Translations under genes and position numbers: made by a program
The notes under the pieces: model-generated
The model's input: the letters and a program-made list of their open reading frames with translations, nothing else
What the model was told of the DNA's origin: nothing
Database searches by the model: none
Shown here: positions 1 through 11,155 of the stretch, in pieces
Layout of the letters: each line of letters starts with the position of its first letter
How positions within the stretch are numbered: position 1 is the first letter of the stretch
Assembly (NCBI RefSeq): GCF_932294415.1
Contig: NC_065536.1
Span: 17,605,974 to 17,669,973, forward strand
Length of the DNA stretch: 64,000 nt
Origin: Quercus robur
Taxonomy: Eukaryota; Streptophyta; Magnoliopsida; Fagales; Fagaceae
Direction of reading: 5' to 3'

Positions 1-148
1 AAGGATGACTACCTAATTGCATCAGGCCCCTGGCATTACGGTCTCCCTTGCCCAACCCAACTAGGAGAGCCATGTTGGGTACCTTAGATTTAGGTTTTCT
101 AACATTAGATTTAAGTTATTCGTCCTCGGCTTTGCTTTGCTATGTCAA

Positions 149-202
<54 letters not shown>

Positions 203-300
203 TTGAACAAGTTTCTAACTGTTTAGTTTTTCTTTGTGTAACAGATAAAGAGCAAGTAAATCCTCGGATTAGCTTAATCAACGTACCTGCGCTAAACTAT
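1..300 (+). pseudogene. Second, partial copy of the Tat antisense ORF (exon 1 end, intron, exon 2 start)
   Basis: This stretch is nearly identical to 6026-6307. It holds the end of exon 1 (1-73), an intron (74-244) and the start of exon 2 (245-300). The intron contains an uninterrupted T run (153-199) where the other copy has a short T-rich stretch. The base before the donor GT is changed relative to the other copy. At 300/301 the sequence switches abruptly into the antisense of the retrotransposon RNase H, so this is a deletion or recombination junction. The feature continues beyond the left edge of the window. Confidence 0.75.
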
Positions 301-1950
301 CCCAGCATTCTTTCATCTTTCGCTTCGAATTCCCCTTTTACTTGGTCAACAACGAGCCTTGAGTCTGAGAAAACTTTTACTGACTTTCCACCCATTTTCT
401 GAACCATTGCTACTCCCATCACCAGAGCTTCATACTCGGCCTCATTGTTCGTAGCCGAGAAGCCCAACCTTAAAGATTTTTCAACAATGACCTTCTCAGG
501 GGATATCAGTACTAGTCCAATCCCTGAACCCTTCTGATTTGATGCCCCATCAACGTATACTTCCCAGGGCAAAATGCCATGTTGGGAGATTGTGCCAACC
601 AACTTTCCATGAGTGTTCTCTGCCGGTTCCAACTCTTCCATTAGGGGTTCAGTGAATTCGGCCACCAAATCCGCGAGGACTTGTCCTTTTATGGAGGTAC
701 GAGGCATGTATTTGATGTCAAAAGTCCCCAAAATGGTACCCCACTTGGCTATTCTTCTTGTGTAGTCAGCGCTTCGGAGTATGGCTTTAAGCGGGAGTTG
801 AGTAAGAACAACAACTGCGTGTGCTTGGAAGTAATGGGGCAGCTTACGTGTGCCAAGCACTACTGCCAGGATAGCTTTTTCCAAGGGTAGATATCGCACC
901 TTAGCTTCATGCAATGATTTACTCACATAATAAACCGGCCACTGTACACCACAATCAACTCGTATCAGTACTAAACTTACAGCGTAGGGGGCCACAGCAA
1001 TATAGGCAAGCAATACTTCATCTGGCTCAAGACTAGACATGATCGGTGGCCGAGCGAGATAGTCTTTAAGTTGTTGGAAAGCCATGGCACATTCTTCATT
1101 CCACTCAAATCCTTTCCTTTTGTTGATCAACAAAAAGAAAGGTTTGCATCTATCTGCTGATCGAGAGATGAAACTATTCAAAGCGGCGGCCATTTCGGTC
1201 AGTTTCTGGACCTCTTTGGGATTCCGAGGTGATTGCAAGTTATTAATAGCCTTAATCTGGTTGGGGTTAACTTCAATCCCTCTGTGAGTGACCATATAGC
1301 CTAAGAATTTGCCCGACCCCACACCGAATGAGCACTTAGAAGCATTTAGACGCAGCTTATATTTTCGAAGAATTTCAAAAATAGTTCCAAGGTCTTCCAA
1401 ATGTTCTACAACCACTTTACTTTTCACCACTATATCATCAATATAGACCTCGATATTCTTCCACAGTTATGACTCAAACATCTTCGTCATCATTCTTTGG
1501 TAGGTGGATCCTGCATTCTTCAAACTAAATGGCATCACCTTATAATGGTAATTCCTGATAGGGGTCACAAAAGCAGTTTTCTCCTAATCGTCCGAGGCTA
1601 AAGGTATCTAATGATAGCCCTGAAAGGCATCTAAGAAACTCATCCGAGGATGAACAACAGTGGAATCTACTAGTTGATCTATTTTGGGCATAGGGAACGG
1701 ATCCTTGGGGCAAGCTTTATTCAAATCTGTGAAATCTACACACACTCGCCACTTCCCACTCTTCTTCTTTACTACTACAGTGTTTGCTAACCATTCAGGA
1801 TAAAACACTTCCTTCATAGCTCCTGCTTGCTTAAGCTTAGATACCTCCTCTCGCACCGCTTCAGCGTGTTCTTTGGACGGGCGTTAAGGTGACTGCTTCC
1901 TAGGTGGGATTAACGGATTAACTTTCAAATGGTGACAAATGAATTCTAGA
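301..1950 (-). pseudogene. Ty3/gypsy pol: reverse transcriptase, RNase H and second (archaeal-type) RNase H, decayed
   Basis: On the minus strand one reading frame runs from about 1950 to 301. RT fingers/palm motifs appear around 1850-1610 (WRVCVDFTDLNKACPKDPFP). The catalytic YIDD lies at about 1435-1446, followed by the RT connection and first RNase H (VYYVSKSLHEAK near 930). A second RNase H follows, with VDGASN (first Asp, near 555), NNEAEYEAL (Glu) and SDSRLVV (second Asp). It is cut at 301 before its end. In-frame stops occur near 1884, at 1608, and near 1576 and 1468; those at GYH, DD and ES stand where related elements have glutamine. The two successive RNase H domains place it in the Tat lineage. 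The protein is not translatable as it stands. Confidence 0.85.
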
Positions 1951-2243
1951 TCTACTCCTGGGGCTTCGTAGGAATTCCAGGCAAAAACGTCAGTGTTCCT
2001 TCTAAGGAATTCTATCAGACCTTCTCTTTCATGATGAGGCAATTGGGATCTAATCTGAAAGAACTTCTCTGGATCGTCCCCTATAATAATCTTTACGAAG
2101 TCCTCACACTTCGCTTCCTTGGCTGGCTTATCAACGGATAACGACGGGGGTTTTAATTGCTACAAGCCCTTCTCTTCATGGGCCGAGGACTCGGCCTCGG
2201 GTTTATGCTAGATGGCTACCACCAAGCATTGCCTTGCCATAGA

Positions 2244-2700
2244 CTAATCCCCTAGTATTTCTTTAATCTGACCCTCTGACGGGTATTTAACATTCTGGTG
2301 TAGGGTAGAAGAAACTACCCCCAACGTATGAAGCCAAGGTCTGGCGACAATTGCTGTGTAGGGAGAGTATGCATCCACGACAATGAAATCTACTTCTACT
2401 ACTTCTGAGCTAGTCTGAACAGGTAGCCTGATTTGACCTTTTGGAATGATAATCTTCCCCTCAAAACTCACTAAGAGGGAGCTATAGGGGGTTAGGTCTT
2501 CAGCTTTTAAGTTCAGCCCCTTATAAAGGTCGGGATACATTATCTCGGCAGCGCTACCTTGATCCACTATTATCCTCTTCACATCATATCCCCCCAATTC
2601 GGAGGGTGATCACCAAGGCATCGTCGTGGGGTTGAATGGTTCCAATCTTATCCTCATCAGAAAAGCCCATGACTAACGACAATTCTGCTCTAGCCCTCTT
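2244..2700 (-). pseudogene. Ty3/gypsy aspartic protease, frameshifted
   Basis: The minus-strand segment encodes a retropepsin-like domain. The active-site region reads VDQGSAAEIMYPDLYKGL, and the later hydrophobic VEVDFIVVDAYSPYTAIVARPWL is typical of this family. The usual DTG/DSG triad is DQG here. I believe that variant is common in this branch of plant elements, so it need not be a mutation. A run of six G near 2596-2601 (minus strand) breaks the frame with the upstream part, and a TAG at 2244 ends it. The protease would normally process the Gag-Pol polyprotein. It lies between gag and RT as expected. Confidence 0.75.
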
Positions 2701-2879
2701 CGAATTCTAATTGATGTCTCCTGAGGATAGATGAGCTACAGACATTACCCTAGACGGGCATGATCCTGTTCTCCCTGGTGTAGCAAAGATGACATTGATA
2801 GTTCCTAAGGGAGGCCTCGAAGGAATATCCCTTCTGGACTTGGAATTCGCCTGGCTCCCCTAGCCACTAGAATGATGTA

Positions 2880-4205
2880 GCAACTGTTTTAATTTTCCCT
2901 TTTGGACGAGTTGGTCCAAATGATCCCATAAACTCTTAAATCCTTTGCGGTATGCCCATGATCCTGATGATATTGGCAATAGAGGTTACGGTTTCGCTTT
3001 TCGGGATTTCCTATCATCTTATTTGGTCGTTTAAAGAATGGTTCATTTTTTATCTTTTCCAATACTTGATGCACCAGCTCTCGGAAGACTACACCGACGA
3101 CCTGAGTATTGTTTGACCTTGATTGATCTGCATAATCCCTTATCGGCCGGTTATTGTTGTATTGGTCCAACCTGAAATCCCTCCTTTCTTGAGGGATAAC
3201 CTTAGTTTTCCCTTTTCCTTGTTGTTGATCGTCTTCAATCCTCTTGTACTTATCAACTCGGTCCATTGGCTGGCGTAAACTAGTGACAGGCTTACCTGTC
3301 AGAGATTTCCTCAAACCGTGCTCGGATGGGAGACCGATCTTGAAAGTTCTAACAACAACCTCATCAAAATCGCCATCAATCTCGTTAAACATCTCCCAGT
3401 ACCTTTCAGCATATGCCTTCACGGATTCTCCTTCCCTCATTGACATGGACAATAAAGAGTTTAGAGGTTGAGGAACCCTACTGCATGTAATGAATCGGGA
3501 ACAGAATGATTGGGTGAGTGTCTTGAAGGAACTGATAGAATTTGTTCTTAACCCATCAAACCATCTCATCGGCATTGGTCCCAAACTGGATGGAAATACT
3601 CTACACATCAAAGCCTCGTCCTGAGAATGGACAACCATCTTCTATTTGAACTGACTTACGTGCTCTACAGGATCCGTTCGACCATTATACATGGCGAGCG
3701 TTGGCTGATGGAAATGCCTGGGAAGTTTTTCCTTTTCTATCCCTCGTGTAAAGGGTGATTTAGAAATCTGGCTCAAGGCTTTCTTCATAACATCAATTCC
3801 TACTACCTTGAAAGATGGACTCCTGCATTTCCTTTTGTGAAGATACTCCTTCTCACAGGAAAAAGACTCGCTAGGTGGAGTTCTTGACCGTTGTCTGCAG
3901 ATAGTATCTTCTTCGTCATTAGAAGAAACATCAGAGCTGGGAGGGGATTGCTTCCGTTGTGCTCGACAAAGTTGCCTCTTTAAGTCATCATTCTCTTGTT
4001 GAATGGCTTTTTCATCACCTTGCTCATGAACTGCATGACCTTTCCTTCGAAAACCGCTTCCACCTGTGTGAAGCGTTTGCAAGCTGCCTTCCTGATAGTT
4101 GTCCAGATCCTTTTCACGCTCAAGATTGAGGAGTTCATCTTGTTGACGAACGTTGGCGGATTCCTCATGGTGCAGACTGGTTTGGTGTGATCTTGATCCC
4201 GCCAT
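2880..4205 (-). pseudogene. Ty3/gypsy gag (retrotransposon capsid), interrupted by stop and frameshift
   Basis: The likely start is the ATG at 4203-4205 (MAGSRSHQTSLHHEE), about 50 bp downstream of the LTR. The first ~185 residues are charged and low-complexity. The capsid domain follows (ALMCRVFPSSLGPMPMRWFD, then REGESVKAYAERYWEMFNEI). A TAG at 3642-3644 splits the two halves in frame. The zinc-knuckle begins YCQYHQDHGHTAKD near 2965-2930. A one-base indel then destroys its last cysteine and shifts the remainder out of frame. Gag would form the virus-like particle and bind RNA, but this copy cannot make a full product. Confidence 0.85.
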
Positions 4206-4237
4206 GACCGTTATACTACACTGAAGCACAAGCTCTT

Positions 4238-4254
4238 CCTACAGACGGCGCCAA
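4238..4254 (-). other. Retrotransposon primer-binding site
   Basis: Directly downstream of the LTR in element orientation the minus strand reads TTGGCGCCGTCTGTAGG. The first nine bases of TGGCGCCGT match the complement of the 3' end of plant tRNA-Asp (CCA end included), after which the match weakens. Position and sequence fit a tRNA-primed minus-strand start site; the tRNA identity is an inference. Confidence 0.6.
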
Positions 4255-4255
4255 T

Positions 4256-5026
4256 TGTAAGAGCACAAATTGTAGCCCTAGCCCAGAAGAATTGGGGTAT
4301 GAGCCCAATACAATAAATTTGTAGAGAGTGGGTGAAAGAACTAGGCTTTTAGCGAATTGAGCAACGATTAGCTAAGATTTCAAGTGTAACCGAGTATGGA
4401 ACCACACGTAACTAGGGATGAAATGTAGGTCCGATGAGATGTTTTAATAATCAAATCTCTATTTGAGAGAGAGTTCAATGTTTTAGGGCTACAGTAGTTC
4501 TTCTTCTCTCTTTTTCCGATCCCTTCTTTATGGAGGGTCTTCCACATTATATAAACTTTTTTAGGTCATCTCTATCGTACACTTGTTCATCATCTAAGTC
4601 TATATTCGAGTATGTGTCTTATCAATCATCTTCCCTGGCTCTCTGTGAATGGTGGTGGTTGAGACTACACCATTCAGAGGTCTTTTCCACGTAAATGCGG
4701 CCAGCAAAGTTGCTGCAGTGCATTTAATGCGGTGGTAGCAGCTTTTCCCTTAGATATTTCTGTATTCTTATCCTCTCCGTACGTGCCTGAAGTCTATCCT
4801 CATCATTGGAGGCTCCTGGAAGGTCGCCTAAGTCACCCGGGTGCCCACTTGACTGATATTCGTCCGGTCCGAGGAGGGTAACCTCCTCGGACTTCAGCCC
4901 TCCACCCTTTCCTTACACGATTAGCTATTCTAGGGCTTCTTCGGTCATTTACTCCTCCTCGGACGTATCCACTTTAGCAAATAGGGCTTAAGGCACAACG
5001 TACAAATTTGAGCTTTTGCCCCCACA
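4256..5026 (-). mobile_element. LTR (771 bp) of the Tat element
   Basis: In element orientation the LTR starts TGTGGGGGCAAAAGC (at 5026) and ends CTTACA (at 4256), giving TG...CA termini. It abuts the primer-binding site. A TATA-like TTTATATAA lies at about 4547-4555 on the minus strand, suitably placed to start the genomic RNA. It is followed by gag on one side and preceded by the antisense ORF of the other half. It therefore serves as 3' LTR for the right part and 5' LTR for the left part. No second LTR is visible in the window. Confidence 0.75.
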
Positions 5027-5313
5027 GTAGTCTCTCAAAATTTTAATTTTCCCTTTTATCTGAGGAGAAAAAATAGAATTTTGACTTGCCACAGTAACCG
5101 TGGTTAAAACTGTAGTAGTGTCCAAATTTACGCACGTAGAAATGTGATTTAAGTCATTTCACCATTGCTTTTGACGCTTCAGAATTCGTGAAGCGTCATT
5201 AATTACTTTGGACAGCGCTGTGTCTTTGGCATCCAACGGAGGGGCTTTGATCCAACGGACCACATTTTCCTTCAAGATTTGGGCGGGATAAATCCCACTC
5301 ATTTTCAGTCCCT

Positions 5314-5321
5314 TATATAAA
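5314..5321 (+). promoter_or_regulatory. TATA box, putative promoter of the antisense ORF
   Basis: TATATAAA stands outside the LTR, on the plus strand, about 280 bp before the aORF start codon. A CT-rich stretch begins about 20 bp after it. It would drive transcription opposite to the retrotransposon genome. This is an inference from sequence and position only. Confidence 0.45.
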
Positions 5322-5597
5322 GCCTGATGGGAGAGTTCTTTTCTTTTCTTCACTATAGTTCAGAATCTGCAGCGCACTCAAACATTTAATCTCACACCGA
5401 TTATCAGATCATCTATCCTATTTCCTCAAAAATTTTAAAAATCCTCTTAAGAATTTCACTGATCAGTTCCTGATTTAGTTCATGTAAGTTCTAGCTTCTA
5501 CGAATTTTTCTTTATTTCCTCGGACAGTCTCCTCGGCCCATCATTCCTCATTACCCCGTTGTCACTCCTAGCGTTTTCTCTTTTCCTCTTATTCGAA

Positions 5598-8167
5598 ATG
5601 GGTAGATTTAAGTATTTAGTGGATAGCCCTGCTTTGATAGAAATATTCAAAGATAAATATCACATACCCCAGGAGGCATCATTGCGATACTGTTCCCCGG
5701 AAGGATTAGTATTTGATCGAGAGGTGGGAGAAGTCACATTCCCCATGATAGCCTGCATAGAGGGAGGAATGACTCTCCCCATGGGTAGGATCACAAGAGA
5801 CTACTTGCGTAACCATAGGCTTTGCCCCCAACAGTGCGCACCTAATTTCTTTAGGATTCTAGGAGCAGTTCACGCTCTGAATCGACACTTAGGGTTGGGG
5901 CTAACCTGGCACGACGTAGTTCACCTATACGAGGGTCATAAACAAAAAGGGGCGGGATTTTACCTTAAATCCTGGTCTGATGCTGTCAGGCTCATTTCGT
6001 GTCTTCCCAAGTCTAGCAAGGGGATGAAGGATGACTACCTAATTGCATCAGGCCCCTGGCATTATGGTCTCCCTTGCCCAACCCAGCTAGGAGAGCCAGG
6101 TGGGGTACCTTAGATTTAGGTTTTCTAACATTAGATTTAAGTTATTCGTCCTCGGCTTTGCTTTGCTATGTCGAAAAGATTTTATTTTATTTATTTATTT
6201 TTTTTTATAGTGAACAAGTTTCTAACTGTTTAGTTTTTCTTTGTGTAATAGATAAAGAGCAAGTAAATCCTCGGATTAGCTTAATCAACGTACCCGCGCT
6301 CAACTATCTGTTGAGATCTCAAATTTTTGTGAATGACGACGGACATCTTCGAGCTGCCCATCTAGTTTTGGACTACGAACCCCTTTCAAGATCCTTTCAG
6401 GACGTCGACAACGCTATTAGGGCAAACGACTATCGTCAAGCTCGTATAAACGTGTCTCAGCCTCACTTTTTAGCCCCACACGACCTTCCACCAGTTGATC
6501 ATCCAATCCCACAGGGCATTCCCTTGGCCGCCCAGCCAATTCAGTAAGTACCTCTTGGAAAAGCTGTAGCCTAGGAAGGAATTGCATCTTCCTCTTCACT
6601 TGAGGAAGAAATTGACCAGTTCCAATTTGAAGAAGAAGGAACGCAAGGAGTAGAAGCCATTGTTATATCGGAGGCCGAGGAAGAAACTGACGAGTACTCG
6701 TGCATTCAAACCTTTGCTCCTATAATCACTTACGTGGAGGACTCTTCAGACAACAAAGCTGAAGAAATGGCTCCAAAATCCGGCAAAAGTTTGAGAGAGC
6801 TTATGAAGGGGAGGAACACGACGCCTACCCCCCAAGAAGCTAATAAGTCCAAGCCCCCAGTGAACCCTCCTCCTTCCCCTCCTCAGCTCCCTGCTGATCT
6901 TGGGCTTAATCCTGAACTGAGGAGAAAGAGGCAACGTGAGGCTCCTGAGGAGGGCGAGATAGGCACTCCAAAGGGAAACAAACAACAGAGGATGTCCCAG
7001 GACCAAAGAAGTAGGAGATCCAACTCTGTTGAAAGCCGAGAAGATCTTCCCGTGGCTCAAGTGCGCCATCCATCACGCATATGGTCTCCTAAATTGGAGG
7101 TGGATGGTGTCCCCATTGCCTGGGATACCTCCATTAGACATTACCACGGGGGGCATGCAGGTCATGTTGCCGAGGTTTTGGAGCAGCCCCTCCTCCTTCC
7201 AAAAGACATGGAGGCTTATGGGTGCTTCAATCAACATGAGCTCTTCTTATCCCTTAAGAGGGATCTGGCCATGGTAAGTAGTTTAATCTATTGCCCTACC
7301 TAAACACTTGACTATTTTCATAAGTTTTTGCTCTATGTTTTATACTAAAAATAAAACTTTTATTTCGTCATGTAGATTACCCAACAGGTTTATGTGGCCG
7401 AGGATTGGGTTAACGATGCCCGCAGCAAGGCCAGGGCAGCCTTCGATGCTCGGTCCGAGGTCGAGGTAGAGCTGGGCGCCCTAAAAGAAAACCAATCCAA
7501 ACTGGCCGAGCAGTTGAAGGAGGTAGTTAGGGTAAGGGACAGCTCTAAAGCAGGTCTTAAGACTACTGAGAAGCAAGCGGAAGATCTACGTATATAGTTG
7601 CATTATACTGAAATCAATCTGGCGAGAGAAAAGCAATTGGTGACGGAGCTTTGCGAAGAACTTCAGAAGGCCAAGGAAGCTGTCCAACTGGTTAAGGAGG
7701 CAGCTGAGGCCGAGAAGCAGGCTGCTTACACGCTTGGGGTGGAGGAGACTCAAGCCAGACTCATAGAGGAACTCACCGCTGTATGCAGAGATTACTGCTA
7801 CATCTCTTGGGGTAAAGCCCTTGATGCTGCTGGGGTCCCTGTGGGCTTTGATTTGAGGTGACCTGAGAGCATTTACTACGATCCAGAAATTCACGAGCTC
7901 CCAGGTCTTGACTCCTCTCACCTTGAACAAGCCACACAGGTATCTGTGCAGTCAAAGGTAGACCAAGTCCCTCCTGCCCCCTCGGAAGTTCCAAAAGACT
8001 TCAACCAAGATGGTGGCCAAGGAAAAAAGACTGAAACTCTCAAGGGCAAGGATAAAGATCAGGATAAGAAGAAAAATTCTTCTAATCCCACAAAGAAAGC
8101 CCCTGATATTGTTGCCCCCCAGCTCGGCCAAACTGTTGACCCAGTGGTCTCTAAGACAAAAGCTTAG
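5598..8167 (+). pseudogene. Antisense extra ORF (aORF) of the Tat element; gypsy-type 'Transposase_28'-like N-terminus
   Basis: Three exons share a consistent reading frame: 5598-6099, 6252-7273 and 7376-8167. The introns are bounded by GT...AG (CAG/GTGGGG...AATAG and ATG/GTAAGTA...TGTAG). The start is the ATG of MGRFKYLVDSPALIEIF. Exon 1 resembles the plant family annotated as putative gypsy-type transposon protein (PF04195-like); exon 2 is acidic and proline-rich; exon 3 is a long coiled coil (AEVEVELGALKENQ type heptads) ending in a lysine-rich tail. Joined length would be about 771 codons. Four in-frame stops interrupt it (TAA 6545, TAG about 6575, TAG 7595, TGA 7859), each one C-to-T step from Gln or Arg. 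Such antisense ORFs are known in Tat elements; their function is unknown. Confidence 0.7.
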
Positions 8168-8555
8168 GCTAGGGAATTTTTATTGTTTTTATATGTTTTC
8201 TGTTGTTGTTTTCATTTATAAGGAATGTGCCACATTTTTTATTATCAATGAAGAAATTTCTCTTTTATTTCATACATCTTTATAATGTGTGCTATGAGAT
8301 TCATTGTCAAAGTATGATGACCTTTTGCCACTTTAACTTGAACAAAATCCACTGCCGCATCCTATAAACAGGCAAGTAACTTTAATGGGATATTGATGAA
8401 CATTGTTGCAATTTAGGCAAGTTATTGAGCAATTTACCTCGATCTTACCAAGGGTAATACTACAAGTTAATTCAAATCCAATAAATAGCCCAAGGTATCC
8501 AAGTGCAACTTCAAAGTTATATAAATATCTATAAGCATGGCATTGTGATGCTAAC

Positions 8556-9655
8556 CCATTCAAATCATTCAGTCTGAGGACTGCGAATGAGTGTTAGCTA
8601 ACCCAAATCATCTGGTCCGAGGACTTCAGGCATGATTGAATTTAAGTTTAAACACCTATGAGAACTGCGAATGAGTGTTAACTAACCCAAATCATCTGGT
8701 CCGAGGACTTCAGGCATGATTGAATTTAAGTTTAAACACTTATGAGAATCATGAACGAGCGTTAACTAACCTAAATCATCTAGTCCGAGGACTTCAGGCA
8801 TGATTGAATTTAAGTTTAAACACTTGAGAACTATGAACGAGTGTTAACTAACCAAAATCATTTGGTCCGAGGACTTTAGGCATGATTGAATTTAAGTTTA
8901 AACACTTGAGAACTATGAACGAGTGTTAACTAACCAAAATCATTTGGTCCGAGGACTTTAGGCATGATTGAATTTAAGTTTAAACACTTATGAGAATTAT
9001 GAACGAGCGTTAACTAACCCAAATTATCTGGTCCGAGGACTTCAGGCATGATTGAATTTAAGTTTAAACATTTATGAGAATTATGAATGAGTGTTAACTA
9101 ACTCAAATCATCTGGTCTGAGGACTTCAGGCATGATTGAATTTAAGTTTAAACACTTGAGAACTATGAACGAGTGTTAACTAACCAAAATCATTTGGTCC
9201 GAGGACTTTAGGCATGATTGAATTTAAGTTTAAACACTTATGAGAATTATGAACGAGTGTTAACTAACCCAAATCATCTGGTCCGAGGACTTCAGGCATG
9301 ATTGAATTTAAGTTTAAACACTTGAGAACTATGAACGAGTGTTAACTAACCAAAATCATTTGGTCCGAGGACTTTAGGCATGATTGAATTTAAGTTTAAA
9401 CACTTATGAGAATTATGAACGAGCGTTAACTAACCCAAATCATCTGGTCCGAGGACTTTAGGCATGATTGAATTTAAGTTTAAACATTTATGAGAATTAT
9501 GAACGAGTGTTAACTAACTCAAATCATCTGGTTCGAGGACTTCAGGCATGATTGAATTTAAGTTTAAACACTTGAGAACTATGAACATGTGTTAACTAAC
9601 CCAAATCATCTGGTCCGAGGACTTCAGGCATGATTGAATTTAAGTTTAAACACTT
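8556..9655. repeat. 82/84-bp tandem array, about 13 copies, in the Tat 3' untranslated region
   Basis: Units share the core GGTCCGAGGACTTCAGGCAT followed by TGATTGAATTTAAGTTTAA. Core positions are 8614, 8698, 8782, 8864, 8946, 9030, 9114, 9196, 9280, 9362, 9446, 9530 and 9612, so spacings are 84 or 82 bp. The 2-bp difference is presence or absence of AT in CACTTATGAG/CACTTGAG. It lies between the end of integrase and the end of the antisense ORF. Tat elements are known to generate satellite-like arrays in this region. Confidence 0.95.
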
Positions 9656-9726
9656 ATAAGAACTAAAAAGTAAAAAGTGTAAACTTCTTATATAACGAAT
9701 AAATAAATTGATCATGAAAATATTTA

Positions 9727-11077
9727 TTAATAGTAATACCTCTTTAGGTTGTTTACATTCCAAGGACGTGGTATTACATGCTCGTCCAAATCTTATAGAA
9801 AATAAGCTCCAATGCCAGCTTCCGAGGTGATACGGTAAGGTCCTTCCCAATTTGGTCCTAACTTTCCCCAAGCTGGATTCTTTGCAGTGCCCACAACTTT
9901 ACGTAACACCAGATCACCAGGAGTTAAAGGTCTTAATTTTACATTGGCATCATAACCTTGTTTCAGTTTTTGCTGGTAGTAGGCCAATTGGACCATTGCG
10001 TTTTCCCTCTTCTCTTCAATCAAGTCCAAATTCCTTTTTAGATGCTTATCGTTATCACTTGGATTGAATAAACTGCTTCTCAATATTGGAAAACCAGTCT
10101 CCAAAGGGATAACAGCCTCGGCCCCATAAGTCATCGAGAAGGGGGTCTCTCCAATAGATCTATAAGGCGTGGTTCTATATGTCCAAAGAATATGTGGTAG
10201 TTCTTCCACCCACTTGCCCTTTGCGTCATCTAGCCTTTTCTTTAGCCCATTTACTATAGCTTTATTTACAGCCTCTGCTTGTCCGTTTCCTTGGGGATAG
10301 GCAGGAGTAGAATACCTATTTGTAATCCCCAACTCGCCACAATAACTTCTAAATGTTTTGCTGTCGAACTGAAGGCCATTGTCCGAGATAAGCACACGAG
10401 GAACCCCAAACCGAGTGACAATGTTTTTCCAAATGAATCTTTTCGCATCCACGTCCCTGATGTTGGCTAGGGGTTCAGCTTCAACCCACTTCGTAAAATA
10501 ATCTATGCCAACTAGGAGATATTTCCTGTTTCCCACAGCTTTGGGGAATGGTCCTACAATGTCTAAGCCCCATTAAGCAAATGGCCACGGACTGGATAGC
10601 GGATTAAGAACTCCTCCTGGTTGGTGTATGCTCGGCGTAAACCGTTGGCATTGGTCGCACTTCTTGACGTATTCTTGAGCTTCTCTCTGCATATTTGGCG
10701 ACCAATAACCTTGAGTGATAGCTCCATATGCTAGGGATTTGCCACCAGTATGGCTTCCGCAGATTCCTTCATGCAACTCTTCTAAGAGCGATTCAGTCAT
10801 CTCAGGGTGAATACATAACAAATAGGGTCCTGAAAAAGAATGCTTATATAACCTCTGATTTTTGGATAACTAGAACCTTGAGACCTTCCTTCGTACTTTA
10901 TCAGTCTCTGTCCTTTCTTCAGGTAGAGTATCATCCTTCAAGAATTGAATTATAGAGTCCATCCAACTCGGCCCTGCTCTAATTTGATGAATTTGAGCTG
11001 TCTCTCTTCTTGTCTCCATGGGTTTGTACAAGTCTTCAACAAGGATAACCCGAGGCAAATTCTGTGCCGAGGAGGTT
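9727..11077 (-). pseudogene. Ty3/gypsy integrase, decayed
   Basis: On the minus strand the segment starts inside the spacer after RNase H (LPRVILVEDLYKP, near 11058). It continues through the HHCC zinc-binding domain (ELHEGICGSH...CDQCQ, about 10770-10640) and the DDE core: first Asp in VGIDYFTKWVEAEP, second in LISDNGLQF, Glu in GNGQAEAVNKAI. It ends after the C-terminal PWNVNNLKRYYY at the natural stop 9727. Two in-frame stops (TAA near 10571 and at 9793) break it; the first replaces a usual Gln. The catalytic triad residues themselves are present. It abuts unrelated DNA at about 11078. Confidence 0.85.
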
Positions 11078-11123
11078 CATGATTGTAAAAGTATTTTGGA
11101 TGCAAGAAAAGTCATTTAAGAGA

Positions 11124-11155
<32 letters not shown>

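Larger units (their letters stand above)
1..11077 (-). mobile_element. Composite, permuted Tat-lineage Ty3/gypsy retrotransposon relic
   Basis: Reading the minus strand from 11077 to 301 gives the RNase H/integrase spacer, integrase, a tandem array, an antisense extra ORF, one LTR, primer-binding site, gag, protease, RT, RNase H and a second archaeal-type RNase H. This is a circular permutation of a normal element around a single LTR. Dual RNase H plus an antisense ORF and 3' tandem repeats are known marks of the Tat lineage. The RNase H end at 301 is joined to a second copy of the antisense ORF (1-300). The protein order suggests the outer ends (301 and 11077) were separated by only roughly 100 bp in an intact element. 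The simplest origin is two tandem copies sharing an LTR, truncated on both sides. All coding parts carry stops or frameshifts, so it is not autonomous. Confidence 0.85.

Noticed and set aside
5159-5353. 64-residue minus-strand reading frame upstream of the aORF
   Set aside because: It overlaps the aORF TATA box and leader, has no recognisable domain, and is likely chance.
301-8167. Many in-frame TAG/TAA read as glutamine, suggesting an altered genetic code or stop readthrough
   Set aside because: The intact host genes use normal stops and glutamine codons, and the TE also has frameshifts. Methyl-cytosine decay explains the pattern.
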